Shown here: in pieces, positions 34,871-42,999 of the stretch
Layout: each line of letters starts with the position of its first letter
Position numbering within the stretch: position 1 is the first letter of the stretch
Source: Microterricola viridarii
GTDB taxonomy: Bacteria; Actinomycetota; Actinomycetes; Actinomycetales; Microbacteriaceae
Direction of reading: 5' to 3'
NCBI RefSeq assembly: GCF_900104895.1
Contig: NZ_LT629742.1
Location: 186,001 to 250,000, forward strand
DNA: 64,000 nt
Program-made: the position numbers and the translations under genes
The notes under the pieces: model-generated
What the model was told of the DNA's origin: nothing
What the model saw: only the letters and a program-made list of their open reading frames with translations
The model's database searches: none

Positions 34871-35794
34871 TCAGTGCACGTACTCCAGCAGGTCCAGGCC
34901 GACCTGGCGCATGCCGTCGAGCACCTCGAGCCGAGCCGCGAGCGTGGTGTCGGCGAACTGCATCGACACCATGTAGCTGACGCCGGCGCGCGGGCCGCGC
35001 AGCACGCCGACCTCGCTGCGGATGCCGGCGGCGGTGCCCGTCATGTTCACCAGCAGCAGGCCGTGGTCGCTCGCGCGGTGCGCGAGCGGCACCAGGCCGA
35101 AGGCGCTGGCGACCATGGAGAGGTCGGAGTGCAGCGAGAGCCAGCCGACGACCCGCTGCGAGACTTCCGGGCTGACGACTTCACCGCGGGCGAGCGCGGT
35201 GAACAGGGCGGCGAGCTCGCCGGCCGAGCCGACCGAGAGCTGCGGGGCGTCATCCGGCCCACGCCGGTCGCGCACGATGTCCAACAGCGCGGTGCGGCTG
35301 AGCCCGAGCGACTCGGCCCGGGTGCGCACGGCGTCGAGGCCGACGACCCGCAGCAGCACATTGCTGGCCAGGTTGTCGCCGGATGCCCCCACCAGGGCGG
35401 CCAGGTCGGCAACCGGCAGCGACGGCGCCTGCAGGTGCTGCCACAGGCCCTCCGCACCGACGGCGTCGCCGGCCGCACGGTCCAGGATCGCCAGCCCGCC
35501 GGCCATCGCCGGCTCGAAATCGGGGTCGCTCATCTGGGCGGCTACCTCGATGAGCAGCAGCACCTTGCCGATGCCGGCGGTGGGCACAGAGACGTGGTCG
35601 TCGACGGAGAAGAGCACGCGCCCGGTGGCGAGGTCGCTGGCGCGGGCCGTCAACTGCACGCCGTTGACAGCGAGATCGGCGAGTGCCGAGAAGCCGCGGC
35701 CGAAGTTGTCGTTCGCCTCGCCGCCCTGGTGCCGGCCCCGATCGAGCGCAGCCTGGCGCACGCGGCGTTCCGACTGCGGGGCAGGGCTGGTCAA
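34871..35794 (-). CDS. Beta-lactamase/PBP-fold protein lacking the catalytic serine
   Basis: 307 residues related to class A beta-lactamase-like serine hydrolases. The helical half includes the SxxK region, but it reads PTAGIGKVLLL, with Gly (GGC) where the nucleophilic serine belongs. The SDN-like motif is SGDN and the KTG-like motif is NMTGT, so Lys is also lost. No signal peptide is evident. The TTG start at 35794 has AAGGA eight bases upstream. It is probably not a hydrolase; a binding or regulatory role is possible. Assignment rests on overall fold-like pattern. Confidence 0.65.
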   Translation of the reverse strand: MTSPAPQSERRVRQAALDRGRHQGGEANDNFGRGFSALADLAVNGVQLTARASDLATGRVLFSVDDHVSVPTAGIGKVLLLIEVAAQMSDPDFEPAMAGGLAILDRAAGDAVGAEGLWQHLQAPSLPVADLAALVGASGDNLASNVLLRVVGLDAVRTRAESLGLSRTALLDIVRDRRGPDDAPQLSVGSAGELAALFTALARGEVVSPEVSQRVVGWLSLHSDLSMVASAFGLVPLAHRASDHGLLLVNMTGTAAGIRSEVGVLRGPRAGVSYMVSMQFADTTLAARLEVLDGMRQVGLDLLEYVH

Positions 35795-36002
35795 GCGGCA
35801 TCCTTCAGCTTGTATGGGCGGAGTGTCTCTGCGATTCGCCCGGCTCCCCTGGCCCGGCGGAAGTATCACCCGAAACAGGCACTGTCGCGGGTCATCACAG
35901 AGTGTAGCTGCCGAGGCTGAAAGCGCTGCGCTCCGCGCCCCACGTTGGCTCGAGGGAGCGCCAGCGACCGAAGCCAAGACCCGCGCAACCCGCTCCACAC
36001 CC

Positions 36003-36107
36003 GCTGGTCGAGTAGGCCCGCCAGGGCCGTATCGAGACCCGGTTTTCGGCGGGGGACTCTGTGCGGTGCGAGGTCTCGATACGCTCGTTCCTCGCTACTC
36101 GACCAGC
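36003..36107. repeat. Family-A intergenic repeat, copy A3
   Basis: Full arms GCTGGTCGAGTAGG and CTACTCGACCAGC. The loop is diverged (GGTTTTCGGCGGGGGACTC), with no secondary stem. Confidence 0.85.
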
Positions 36108-36291
36108 GAGGCTGGGCTGGACCGCGGAGCGCCAGCGACCGAAGCCACACGCGGTCCCGTTGACTCCCGGGCTTCGGGCGCTGCGCTGCTCCTTCGTCGC
36201 GGCGCGGCACCCTCCAGCCGACGTGAATTCCCCGTTGGCCCGAGGGAGCGCCAGCGACCGCAGCCAACACCCGCGCAGCCCGCTCCACACC

Positions 36292-36396
36292 GCTGGTCGA
36301 GTAGGCCCGCCAGGGCCGTATCGAGACCCAGTTTCCGGCGGGAAACCGTCACCCGTGCGGGGTCTCGATACGCTCGTCCCTCGCTACTCGACCAGC
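36292..36396. repeat. Family-A intergenic repeat, copy A4
   Basis: Full arms as A3. The loop retains GTTTC/GAAAC. The right arm has CGTCCCTCG in place of CGTTCCTCG. Spaced 289 bases from A3. Confidence 0.85.
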
Positions 36397-36578
36397 GAGA
36401 CTGGGCCGGACCACGGGAGCGCCAGCGACCCAAGCCACACGCGATCCCGTTGACTCCCGGGCTTCGGGCGCTGCGCTGCTCCTTCGTCGCGGCGCGGCAC
36501 CCTCCAGCCGACGTGAATTACCCGTTGGCTCGAGGGAGCGCCAGCGACCGAGGCCGACACCCGCGCAGCCCGCGAGCA

Positions 36579-38540
36579 TCACCAGATCGTGACGCGCTCC
36601 TCGGGCGGCAGCCAGGCGGCATCCGCCTCTGTCACGTCGAAGGCGCTGTAGAACTCGTCGATGTTGCGCACGATCTGGTTGCAGCGGAACTCGTTCGGCG
36701 AGTGCGGGTCGATCGCGAGCAGGCGGATGACCTCCTCGTCGCGTCCCTTCATCTGCCAGGCCTGCGCCCAGCTGAGGAAGAAGCGCTGAGCGCCGGTCAG
36801 GCCGTCGATGACGGGCGGCTCCGCGCCGTCGAGCGAGATCAGGTAGGCCTTCCAGGCGATGGCGAGCCCGCCGAGGTCGCCGATGTTCTCGCCGATGGTG
36901 AGGGCGCCGTTGACGTGGTGGTCCGGCACCTGGGCGGGCGCGAGGGCGTCGTACTGGGCGATGAGGGAGGCCGTGCGCTGCTCGAACGCGGCCCGGTCGG
37001 CCTCCGTCCACCAGTCGGTGAGGCGTCCGTCGCCGTCGTACTTGGAGCCCTGGTCGTCGAAGCCGTGCCCGATCTCGTGGCCGATCACGGCGCCGATCGC
37101 GCCGTAGTTGGCCGCGGCGTCCCTGTCCTCGTCGAAGAACGGCGGCTGCAGGATGGCGGCCGGGAAGACGATCTCGTTGAAGCCGGGGTTGTAATAGGCG
37201 TTGATCGTCTGCGGGGTCATGAACCACTCGTCGCGGTCGATCGGCTTGCCGATCTTGCCCAGCTCGCGGTTGAACTCGAACTCGCTGACCGCGCGCACGT
37301 TGCCGATCAGGTCGGTCGGGTCGATGCTGAGCGCCGAGTAGTCGCGCCACTTCACCGGGTAGCCGATCTTCGGCGTGAACTTGTCGAGCTTGTCGAGGGC
37401 CCGCTCGCGGGTCTCCGCGCTCATCCAGTCCAGCGTGGTGATCGACTGCCGGTAGGCCTCGACGAGGTTGGCGACCAGGCCGTCCATCGCGGTCTTCGCC
37501 GACTCGGGGAAGTGCTTGTCGACGTAGATGTGGCCGACGGCCTCGCCGAGCGCGCCCTCGACGAGGGAGACGCCGCGCTTCCAGCGCTCGCGCATCTCGG
37601 GGGTGCCGGTGAGGGTGCGGCCGTAGAAGTCGAAGTTCGCCTCGACGATCTCGGCGGTCAGGTAGGCGGCCGCGCCGCGGATCACCTGCCAGGACATCCA
37701 GTCGCGCCACTCGTCGAGGCGCTCCTCGACGAGCAGCTCGCTGAGCCCGCCGGTGAAGCTCGGCTGGCGCAGCACGAGCTCGTTGAACACGCCCGTCGGG
37801 GCGCCCATGGCGTCGCGCCAGATGGCGAGGTCGGCCTGGACGAGGCTCGCGGCATCCGCCCAGCTCATCAGGTTGTAGGTCTTCTCGCTGTCGCGGCTGG
37901 CGACGTTGTCCCAGTGCCGGCCGGCGATCGCGGTCTCCAGCGCGAAGACGCGCTCTGCACGCTCGGCGGGCTCGCTCAGGCCGGCCAGGCGGAACATGCG
38001 CTCGAGGTGGGCCAGGTAGGCGGTGCGGATGTCGGCGAACTTCTCCTCGCGGAAGTAGCTCTCGTCCGGCAGGCCGATGCCGCCCTGCTCGGCGAACACG
38101 AGGTAGCGCTCCGGGTCGCCCGGGTCGTTGTCGACGAAGAGCTGGTAGAAGCCGCTGACGCCGGCGCGCTCCAGCTCGCCGAGGGCGGCGAGGAACTGCG
38201 GGATGGAGCTGACGGACGCCGCGACGGCCAGCTGGCCGGCGATCGGCGCGACGCCGAGGTGCTCGATGCGCTCCTCGTCCATGAAGCTCGCGAACAGGTC
38301 GCCGATCTTGCGCGCCTCAGTGTCTGCCGGTGCGCCCTGCGACTCGTTGATGATGTCGCGCACGGCCTTCTCGGCCTCTTCGTGCAGCACGTAGAACGAG
38401 CCGTAGCGGGCCTTGTCGGAGGGGATCTCGGTGCGCGCGATCCACTTGCCGTTGACGTGGCGGAACAGATCGTCTTGCGGGCGCACGCCCGGGTCGAGTT
38501 CGTCGAGCACAATTCCGGAAGCAGTCGTCGCAGCGGTCAT
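36579..38540 (-). CDS. pepO: M13-family zinc metallopeptidase (PepO/neprilysin-like)
   Basis: 653 residues. The zinc site is HEIGH (about 488-492) in GAVIGHEIGHGFDDQG; the third ligand lies in GENIGDLGGLAIAWKAY. The N-terminal M13 domain starts DPGVRPQDDLFRHVNGKWIARTEIPSDKARYGSF, and the substrate-pocket NAYYNPGFNEIVFPAAILQPPFF is present. No signal peptide, so it is probably cytosolic and degrades peptides. TAGGCT ends six bases before the ATG, which suggests a leaderless mRNA. Confidence 0.95.
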   Translation of the reverse strand: MTAATTASGIVLDELDPGVRPQDDLFRHVNGKWIARTEIPSDKARYGSFYVLHEEAEKAVRDIINESQGAPADTEARKIGDLFASFMDEERIEHLGVAPIAGQLAVAASVSSIPQFLAALGELERAGVSGFYQLFVDNDPGDPERYLVFAEQGGIGLPDESYFREEKFADIRTAYLAHLERMFRLAGLSEPAERAERVFALETAIAGRHWDNVASRDSEKTYNLMSWADAASLVQADLAIWRDAMGAPTGVFNELVLRQPSFTGGLSELLVEERLDEWRDWMSWQVIRGAAAYLTAEIVEANFDFYGRTLTGTPEMRERWKRGVSLVEGALGEAVGHIYVDKHFPESAKTAMDGLVANLVEAYRQSITTLDWMSAETRERALDKLDKFTPKIGYPVKWRDYSALSIDPTDLIGNVRAVSEFEFNRELGKIGKPIDRDEWFMTPQTINAYYNPGFNEIVFPAAILQPPFFDEDRDAAANYGAIGAVIGHEIGHGFDDQGSKYDGDGRLTDWWTEADRAAFEQRTASLIAQYDALAPAQVPDHHVNGALTIGENIGDLGGLAIAWKAYLISLDGAEPPVIDGLTGAQRFFLSWAQAWQMKGRDEEVIRLLAIDPHSPNEFRCNQIVRNIDEFYSAFDVTEADAAWLPPEERVTIW

Positions 38541-38654
38541 GGCCTCAGCCTATTGGGCAGGCCGCTCCGAACCGGGGGGATTCCGCCAGTGGCGAAGTGT
38601 CGGCAGCGGCCGATGCGTGCGAAGCCGGGCCAGAACTGCTTCACTGGGAGAACT

Positions 38655-39026
38655 ATGAAGACGCTGCTCAACATCATCTGGCTCGTGCTCAGCGGCTTCT
38701 GGCTGTTCCTCGGCTACATGCTGGCCGGCATCGTCTGCTGCATCCTGATCGTCACGATCCCCTGGGGCATCGCCTCGTTCCGCATCGGTGTGTACGCCCT
38801 CTGGCCGTTCGGCAAGACCGTCGTGAACAAGCCGACCTCCGGCGTCTGGTCGTTCCTCGGCAACGTGGTGTGGGTCATCGTCGCCGGGCTTTGGCTCGCG
38901 ATCGGCCACATCGCCTCCGGCATCGCGCTCTGCATCACGATCATCGGCATCCCGCTCGGCATCGCCAACTTCAAGATGGTGCCCGTCTCGCTCGCCCCGC
39001 TGGGCAAGGAGATCGTCGACGTCTAG
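38655..39026 (+). CDS. YccF-family membrane protein
   Basis: 123 residues with four hydrophobic helices and the internal duplication typical of YccF/DUF307: CCILIVTIPWGIASFRIGVYALWPFG and LCITIIGIPLGIANFKMVPVSLAPLG. GGGAG lies upstream of the ATG. Function of the family is unknown. Transcribed divergently from pepO with a 114-base gap. Confidence 0.9.
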   Translation: MKTLLNIIWLVLSGFWLFLGYMLAGIVCCILIVTIPWGIASFRIGVYALWPFGKTVVNKPTSGVWSFLGNVVWVIVAGLWLAIGHIASGIALCITIIGIPLGIANFKMVPVSLAPLGKEIVDV

Positions 39027-39274
39027 GGCGCGGCTGCCGTGCACTCTGACGGCGGATGCCGCGGGTGCCGCGGGTGCAACTCGGTGCGCGGCCCGGTGCG
39101 GCTTGGGGGCGAACCCCGACGACTGCGGCATCCGGCACACATAACGTTTTCTCTCGGTGCGGCTGACAATCGTTTCGCATCGACTCGGTTCAGGGATTCT
39201 TGCGCCTCTCCTCCCGCCTCCTGCGACGGGACCAGGCCCCCTCCGGTCGCACCTCCTCCGAGAAGAAAGTCACC

Positions 39275-40735
39275 ATGTCCATCGCAGAATCGCCCGTATT
39301 CACCACGCTCGTCCCGCTGCACCCCGCCGCGTACGCCGAGTTGGCCGCCCGCATCGACGGCGTCGTCACGACGCCGAGCGACGCCGACTGGAACACCGCC
39401 AGACTCGCCTGGAACCTGAGCGCCGACCAACGCCCCGACGCCGTCGTGGCCCCCCTGCACGCGGAAGACGTCCGCACCACGCTGCTCTTCGCCCACGACC
39501 ACCAGCTGCGCGTCGTCCCGCAGGGCACCGGCCACCTGGCCAGCCCGCTCGGCGATCTGGCCGGCAGCATCCTGCTCCGCACCGGCGGCCTCCTCGGCAT
39601 CGACATCGACACCAAGGAACTCACCGTGCGGGTGGGCGCCGGCGTGCTCTGGGGCGACGTCACCGCGGCCCTGGCCGAGCGCGGGCTGATGGCCCTGGCC
39701 GGCTCCTCCCCCGATGTCGGCGTCGTCGGCTACCTGCTCGGCGGCGGCATCAGCTGGTTCGCCCGGAGCATGGGCCTGGCCACCTCGCACGTGACCGCGA
39801 TCGAGGCGGTCAGCGGCGATGGGCGGCTGTTGCGCGCGACGGCCGAGGAGGAGGGCGAGCTGTTCTACGCGCTCCGCGGCGGCGGCGGCAACTACGCCGT
39901 GGTCACCTCCATCACCTTCCGCGTCTTCGCCGTGCGCGACGCCTACGCCGGCATGATGATGTTCCCGATGGAACGGGCCGACGAGCTGCTCAGCGCCTGG
40001 GAGCGCTGGACCAGGGAGCTCGACGAGAGCGCGATGACCTGCTTCCGGCTGATGCGGGTGCCCGACCTGCCCGAGCTGCCCGAGTTCCTGCGCGGGCAGA
40101 ACCTCGTCATCATCGACGGGGTCGTTGCCATCGAGCAGGCGGAGGACGGCGACCCGACGGCGCCCACCGGGCGCACAGCGGATGCCGGGCGCACGGCGGA
40201 TGCCGAGGCGCTCCTGGCCCCGCTGCGCGCGCTCGGCCCCTTCCTCGACACCTTCGGCGTCATGCCCGTCAGCAGGCTCGGCGAGCTGCACATGGACCCT
40301 CCGGGGCCGGTGCCGGGAACCGGCGACGGCGTGAACCTCGACGAGCTGCCGCGCGCCGCCATCGACGCGCTGCTCGGGCTGACCGGGCCCGACGCCCAGA
40401 CCCCGCTGATGGTGGTCGACATCCGCCACATCGGCGGGCAGCTCGCCGTCGCCGCGCCGGACGGCGGCGCCGTCAACCGTTTGCACGGGCGCTTCCTGTT
40501 GTTCACGGGCGGCATGAGCCCGAGCCCCGCGGATGCCGCCGTGCTGCACGCCGCGGTGGCCCAGGTGCTCGAGGCGCTGGCACCCTGGCGGGCCGCCGCG
40601 GACTACCTCAACTTCCGCGAGGTGGCCACCCCGGCCGAGCGGCTCTACCCGGTGGACACCCTGGCCCGGCTGCGCGCGGCGAAGCGCCGCTATGACCCGT
40701 CCGGCCGGATCCGCTCGGCGCACCCGCTGCGGTAG
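39275..40735 (+). CDS. BBE-type FAD-linked oxidoreductase, paralog 1
   Basis: 486 residues. The PCMH-type FAD domain contains VVPQGTGHLASPLGDLAGSILLRTGG, then VRVGAGVLWGDVTAAL, SPDVGVVGYLLGGGISWFARSMGL and LFYALRGGGGNYAVVTSITF. A C-terminal berberine-bridge segment reads DYLNFRE and RLRAAKRRYDPSGRI. Such enzymes oxidise sugars, alkaloids or related alcohols; the substrate is unknown. Two GRTADAGRTADAE repeats lie near residue 300. The ATG at 39275 matches the start of paralog 2. Confidence 0.9.
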   Translation: MSIAESPVFTTLVPLHPAAYAELAARIDGVVTTPSDADWNTARLAWNLSADQRPDAVVAPLHAEDVRTTLLFAHDHQLRVVPQGTGHLASPLGDLAGSILLRTGGLLGIDIDTKELTVRVGAGVLWGDVTAALAERGLMALAGSSPDVGVVGYLLGGGISWFARSMGLATSHVTAIEAVSGDGRLLRATAEEEGELFYALRGGGGNYAVVTSITFRVFAVRDAYAGMMMFPMERADELLSAWERWTRELDESAMTCFRLMRVPDLPELPEFLRGQNLVIIDGVVAIEQAEDGDPTAPTGRTADAGRTADAEALLAPLRALGPFLDTFGVMPVSRLGELHMDPPGPVPGTGDGVNLDELPRAAIDALLGLTGPDAQTPLMVVDIRHIGGQLAVAAPDGGAVNRLHGRFLLFTGGMSPSPADAAVLHAAVAQVLEALAPWRAAADYLNFREVATPAERLYPVDTLARLRAAKRRYDPSGRIRSAHPLR

Positions 40736-40967
40736 GTCCGCCCGCCGGGAACGGGACCCCGGTCCCTCGTCTCGTCGATCTAGGTCGCCAATCGGGTTCA
40801 GGGACGGCCCCGAGGCCATCGGCATCCGCCCCGCCTACCGTAGGTTCTCGGTGCGGCCAGGGCCCGCTTCCCGTTCACCCGGATCAGGGCTTTTCCACCC
40901 GTCTCCCGACTGCCACGACGTGGGTCCGGCACTCTCCGACGCACCCCATCTCGAGAAGAAGGCTTCC

Positions 40968-42398
40968 ATGACCATTGAAGAATCCCCCTCGTCCAGCAGC
41001 GTCACCCCGCTGCCCGCCGAGGCGTTCGCCGAACTGTACGCACGCATCGACGGCGTCGTCACGACGCCCGGCGACGCCACCTGGGACGCGGCCAGGCAGG
41101 CCTGGAACCTGAGCGCAGACCAGCAGCCAGAGGCCGTCGTCGCCCCGCGAACCGCAGAAGACGTGCAGGTGGTCATCGGATTCGCCGAGGCCAACCGGCT
41201 GCGCGTCGTCGCCCAGAGCACCGGGCACCTGGCGGCTCCGCTCGGCGACCTGTCCGGCAGCATCCTTCTGCGCACCGCCGCCCTGTCCGGCATTGACGTC
41301 GACTCCGATGCCCTGACGGTGCGCGTGGGCGCCGGCGTGCTCTGGGGCGACGTCACCGCCGCCTTGGCCGAGCATGGCCTCATGGCCCTGGCCGGGTCCT
41401 CCCCCGACGTTGGCGTCGCCGGCTACCTGCTCGGCGGCGGGCTCAGCTGGTTCGCCCGCAGCAGGGGGCTGGCCACCTCGCACGTGACCGCGATCGAGGT
41501 CGTCGCGGGCGACGGACGGATGCTGCGCGCCGCCGCGGACGAGGAGAGCGAGCTGTTCTGGGCGCTCCGCGGCGGCGGCGGCAACTACGGCGTGGTCACC
41601 GCGATCACGATGCGCGTCTTCGCGGTGCGCGACGCGTACGCCGGCATGCTCCTGTTCCCACTCGAGCGCGCCGACGAGGTGCTCACCGCCTGGGAGAGCT
41701 GGGCCCGCGACGCCGACGAGGCCGCCACGACCAGCATCCGTCTGCTGCGCCTGCCGCCCCTGCCGGAGCTGCCCGAGTTCCTGCGCGGCCAGCGCTTCAT
41801 CGGCATCGACGGGGCAATCGCCGTCGCGCAGGGAGCGGGCGCCGCGGCGGAGCGGGTGGCCGCGGCCGTGGCCACGCTCGCCCCACTGCGGGAACTCGGC
41901 CCGATGATCGATAGCTTCGAGCTGATGCCGGCGGGCCGGCTCGGCGAGGTGCACATGGACCCGCCCGGCCCGGTTCCGGGCGTCGGCGACGGCGCGAACC
42001 TGGACGAGCTGCCGCGCGCCGCCATCGAGCGCATCCTGGAGCTGGCCGGCCCCGACGCGGACTCGCCCCTGCTCGCGGTGGAGATCCGCCAGATCGGCGG
42101 GGCCCTCGCGGTGCCGGCGGCCGACGGCGGCGCCGTGGACTCGATGCCCGGGCGCTTCTTGCTCTACGCGGTCGGCATCGCCCCGACGCCCGAGGTCGCG
42201 GCCATGGTGAAGTCGGCGACGACCGCGGTGCTCGACGCAACCCGGGACTGGCACAGCGGCGTTGACTACATCAACTTCCGGGAGTCGCAGGTCGCGCCGG
42301 AGCGGCTCTACCCCGCCGCGACGCTCACCCGGTTGCGCGCGGCCAAGAAACAGTATGACCCGGCCGACCGGATCCGCTCGGCGCACCCCATCCTCTAG
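40968..42398 (+). CDS. BBE-type FAD-linked oxidoreductase, paralog 2
   Basis: 476 residues, closely related to the preceding gene along its whole length: RIDGVVTTPGDATWDAARQAWNLSADQ, AQSTGHLAAPLGDLSGSILLRT, VGVAGYLLGGGLSWFARS, ALRGGGGNYGVVTAITMRVF, DYINFRES and RLRAAKKQYDPADRI. GAGAAGAAGG precedes the ATG. The upstream regions of both genes share GGGTTCAGGGA-like and GAGAAGAA sequence, consistent with tandem duplication including leader. The Ala/Gly-rich spacer of paralog 1 is absent. Confidence 0.9.
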   Translation: MTIEESPSSSSVTPLPAEAFAELYARIDGVVTTPGDATWDAARQAWNLSADQQPEAVVAPRTAEDVQVVIGFAEANRLRVVAQSTGHLAAPLGDLSGSILLRTAALSGIDVDSDALTVRVGAGVLWGDVTAALAEHGLMALAGSSPDVGVAGYLLGGGLSWFARSRGLATSHVTAIEVVAGDGRMLRAAADEESELFWALRGGGGNYGVVTAITMRVFAVRDAYAGMLLFPLERADEVLTAWESWARDADEAATTSIRLLRLPPLPELPEFLRGQRFIGIDGAIAVAQGAGAAAERVAAAVATLAPLRELGPMIDSFELMPAGRLGEVHMDPPGPVPGVGDGANLDELPRAAIERILELAGPDADSPLLAVEIRQIGGALAVPAADGGAVDSMPGRFLLYAVGIAPTPEVAAMVKSATTAVLDATRDWHSGVDYINFRESQVAPERLYPAATLTRLRAAKKQYDPADRIRSAHPIL

Positions 42399-42518
42399 CC
42401 CGGCTCGTCGCTGACGCTCCCCCAATCCCGTTGGCATGCGGGAGCGCCAGAATCCGTTGGCTCGAGGGAGCGCCAGGATCCGTTGGCTCGAGGGAGCGCC
42501 AGCGACCGAAGCCAACCC

Positions 42519-42576
42519 GCGCCACTTCCTCGCCCTCCGCGCCAGCCCAAATGGCGTAGAGCGCAGAAAGTGGCGC
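42519..42576. repeat. Family-C inverted repeat (GCGCAGAAAGTGGCGC)
   Basis: The left arm GCGCCACTTCCT at 42519-42530 pairs imperfectly with GCGCAGAAAGTGGCGC at 42561-42576. The identical 16-mer forms one arm of the hairpin at 61216-61272. Confidence 0.6.
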
Positions 42577-42598
42577 AGAGCGCCGCCCGCCCCTCCCC

Positions 42599-42703
42599 GC
42601 TGGTCGAGTAGGCCCGCCAGGGCCGTATCGAGACCCGGTTTCCGGCACGAAACCGAGCCTCGTGCGAGGTCTCGATACGCTCGTTCCTCGCTACTCGACC
42701 AGC
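42599..42703. repeat. Family-A intergenic repeat, copy A5
   Basis: Full arms with terminal GCTGG/CCAGC. The loop has GGTTTC/GAAACC stem and GAGCCTCGTGCGA, nearly identical to A6. Confidence 0.85.
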
Positions 42704-42765
42704 GGGGTTGTGAGGCTCCCGTCGGCTCGAGGGAGCTCCAGCGACCGAAGCCAACCCCCTCCCCG

Positions 42766-42868
42766 ATGGTCGAGTAGGCCCGCCAGGGCCGTATCGAGAC
42801 CCGGTATCCGGCACGAAACCGAGCCTCGTGCGAGGTCTCGATACGCTCGTTCCTCGCTACTCGACCAA
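42766..42868. repeat. Family-A intergenic repeat, copy A6
   Basis: Full arms, with ATGG/CCAA outer ends. The loop differs from A5 chiefly by TATCC for TTTCC. Spaced 167 bases from A5. Confidence 0.85.
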
Positions 42869-42999
42869 CGGGGTTGCAAGGCTCCCGTCGCCTCGCGGAG
42901 CGCGAGGATCCGTCGGCTCGCGGGAGCGCCAGAATCCGTTGGCTCGAGGGAGCGCCAGCGACCGAAGCCAACCCCGCGGGGCTGCGGGTGGGCGGGGTG

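Larger units (their letters stand above)
35795..36578. repeat. 784-base gene-free region: family-A pair, family-B copies and a ~290 bp tandem duplication
   Basis: Two A elements (36003-36107, 36292-36396) and B copies at 35943-35978, 36232-36267 and 36523-36557 are arranged in two nearly identical units repeating every ~290 bases. Each unit also contains a shared segment with GTTGACTCCCGGGCTTCGGG (36159 and 36449) and CTCCAGCCGACGTGAATT. No protein-like frame with normal composition was found. The promoter of the upstream serine-less gene should lie at its left end. Confidence 0.85.
42399..42999. repeat. 601-base gene-free region with family-A pair, many family-B copies and a family-C inverted repeat
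   Basis: Partial B copies at 42429-42450 and 42455-42475 lead to a full B at 42481-42516. A family-C inverted repeat (42519-42576) follows. Element A5 (42599-42703), B (42719-42754) and A6 (42766-42868) come next. Last is a cluster of two partial B copies and one full B (42887-42972). CCCCGCGGGG (42972-42981) could assist termination of the ABC operon. Nothing coding is seen. Confidence 0.85.

Noticed and set aside
35022-39026. A 1334-codon open frame on the plus strand covering the serine-less gene, repeats and pepO
   Set aside because: It is antisense to pepO and to the beta-lactamase-like gene, which both have clear motifs. Only its last 123 codons (YccF) are real; the rest has the composition of a GC-rich shadow frame.
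42399-42999. CRISPR array
   Set aside because: Repeats are not regularly spaced, spacers are not unique and similar in length, and the same elements are scattered in four other places. No cas genes are present.
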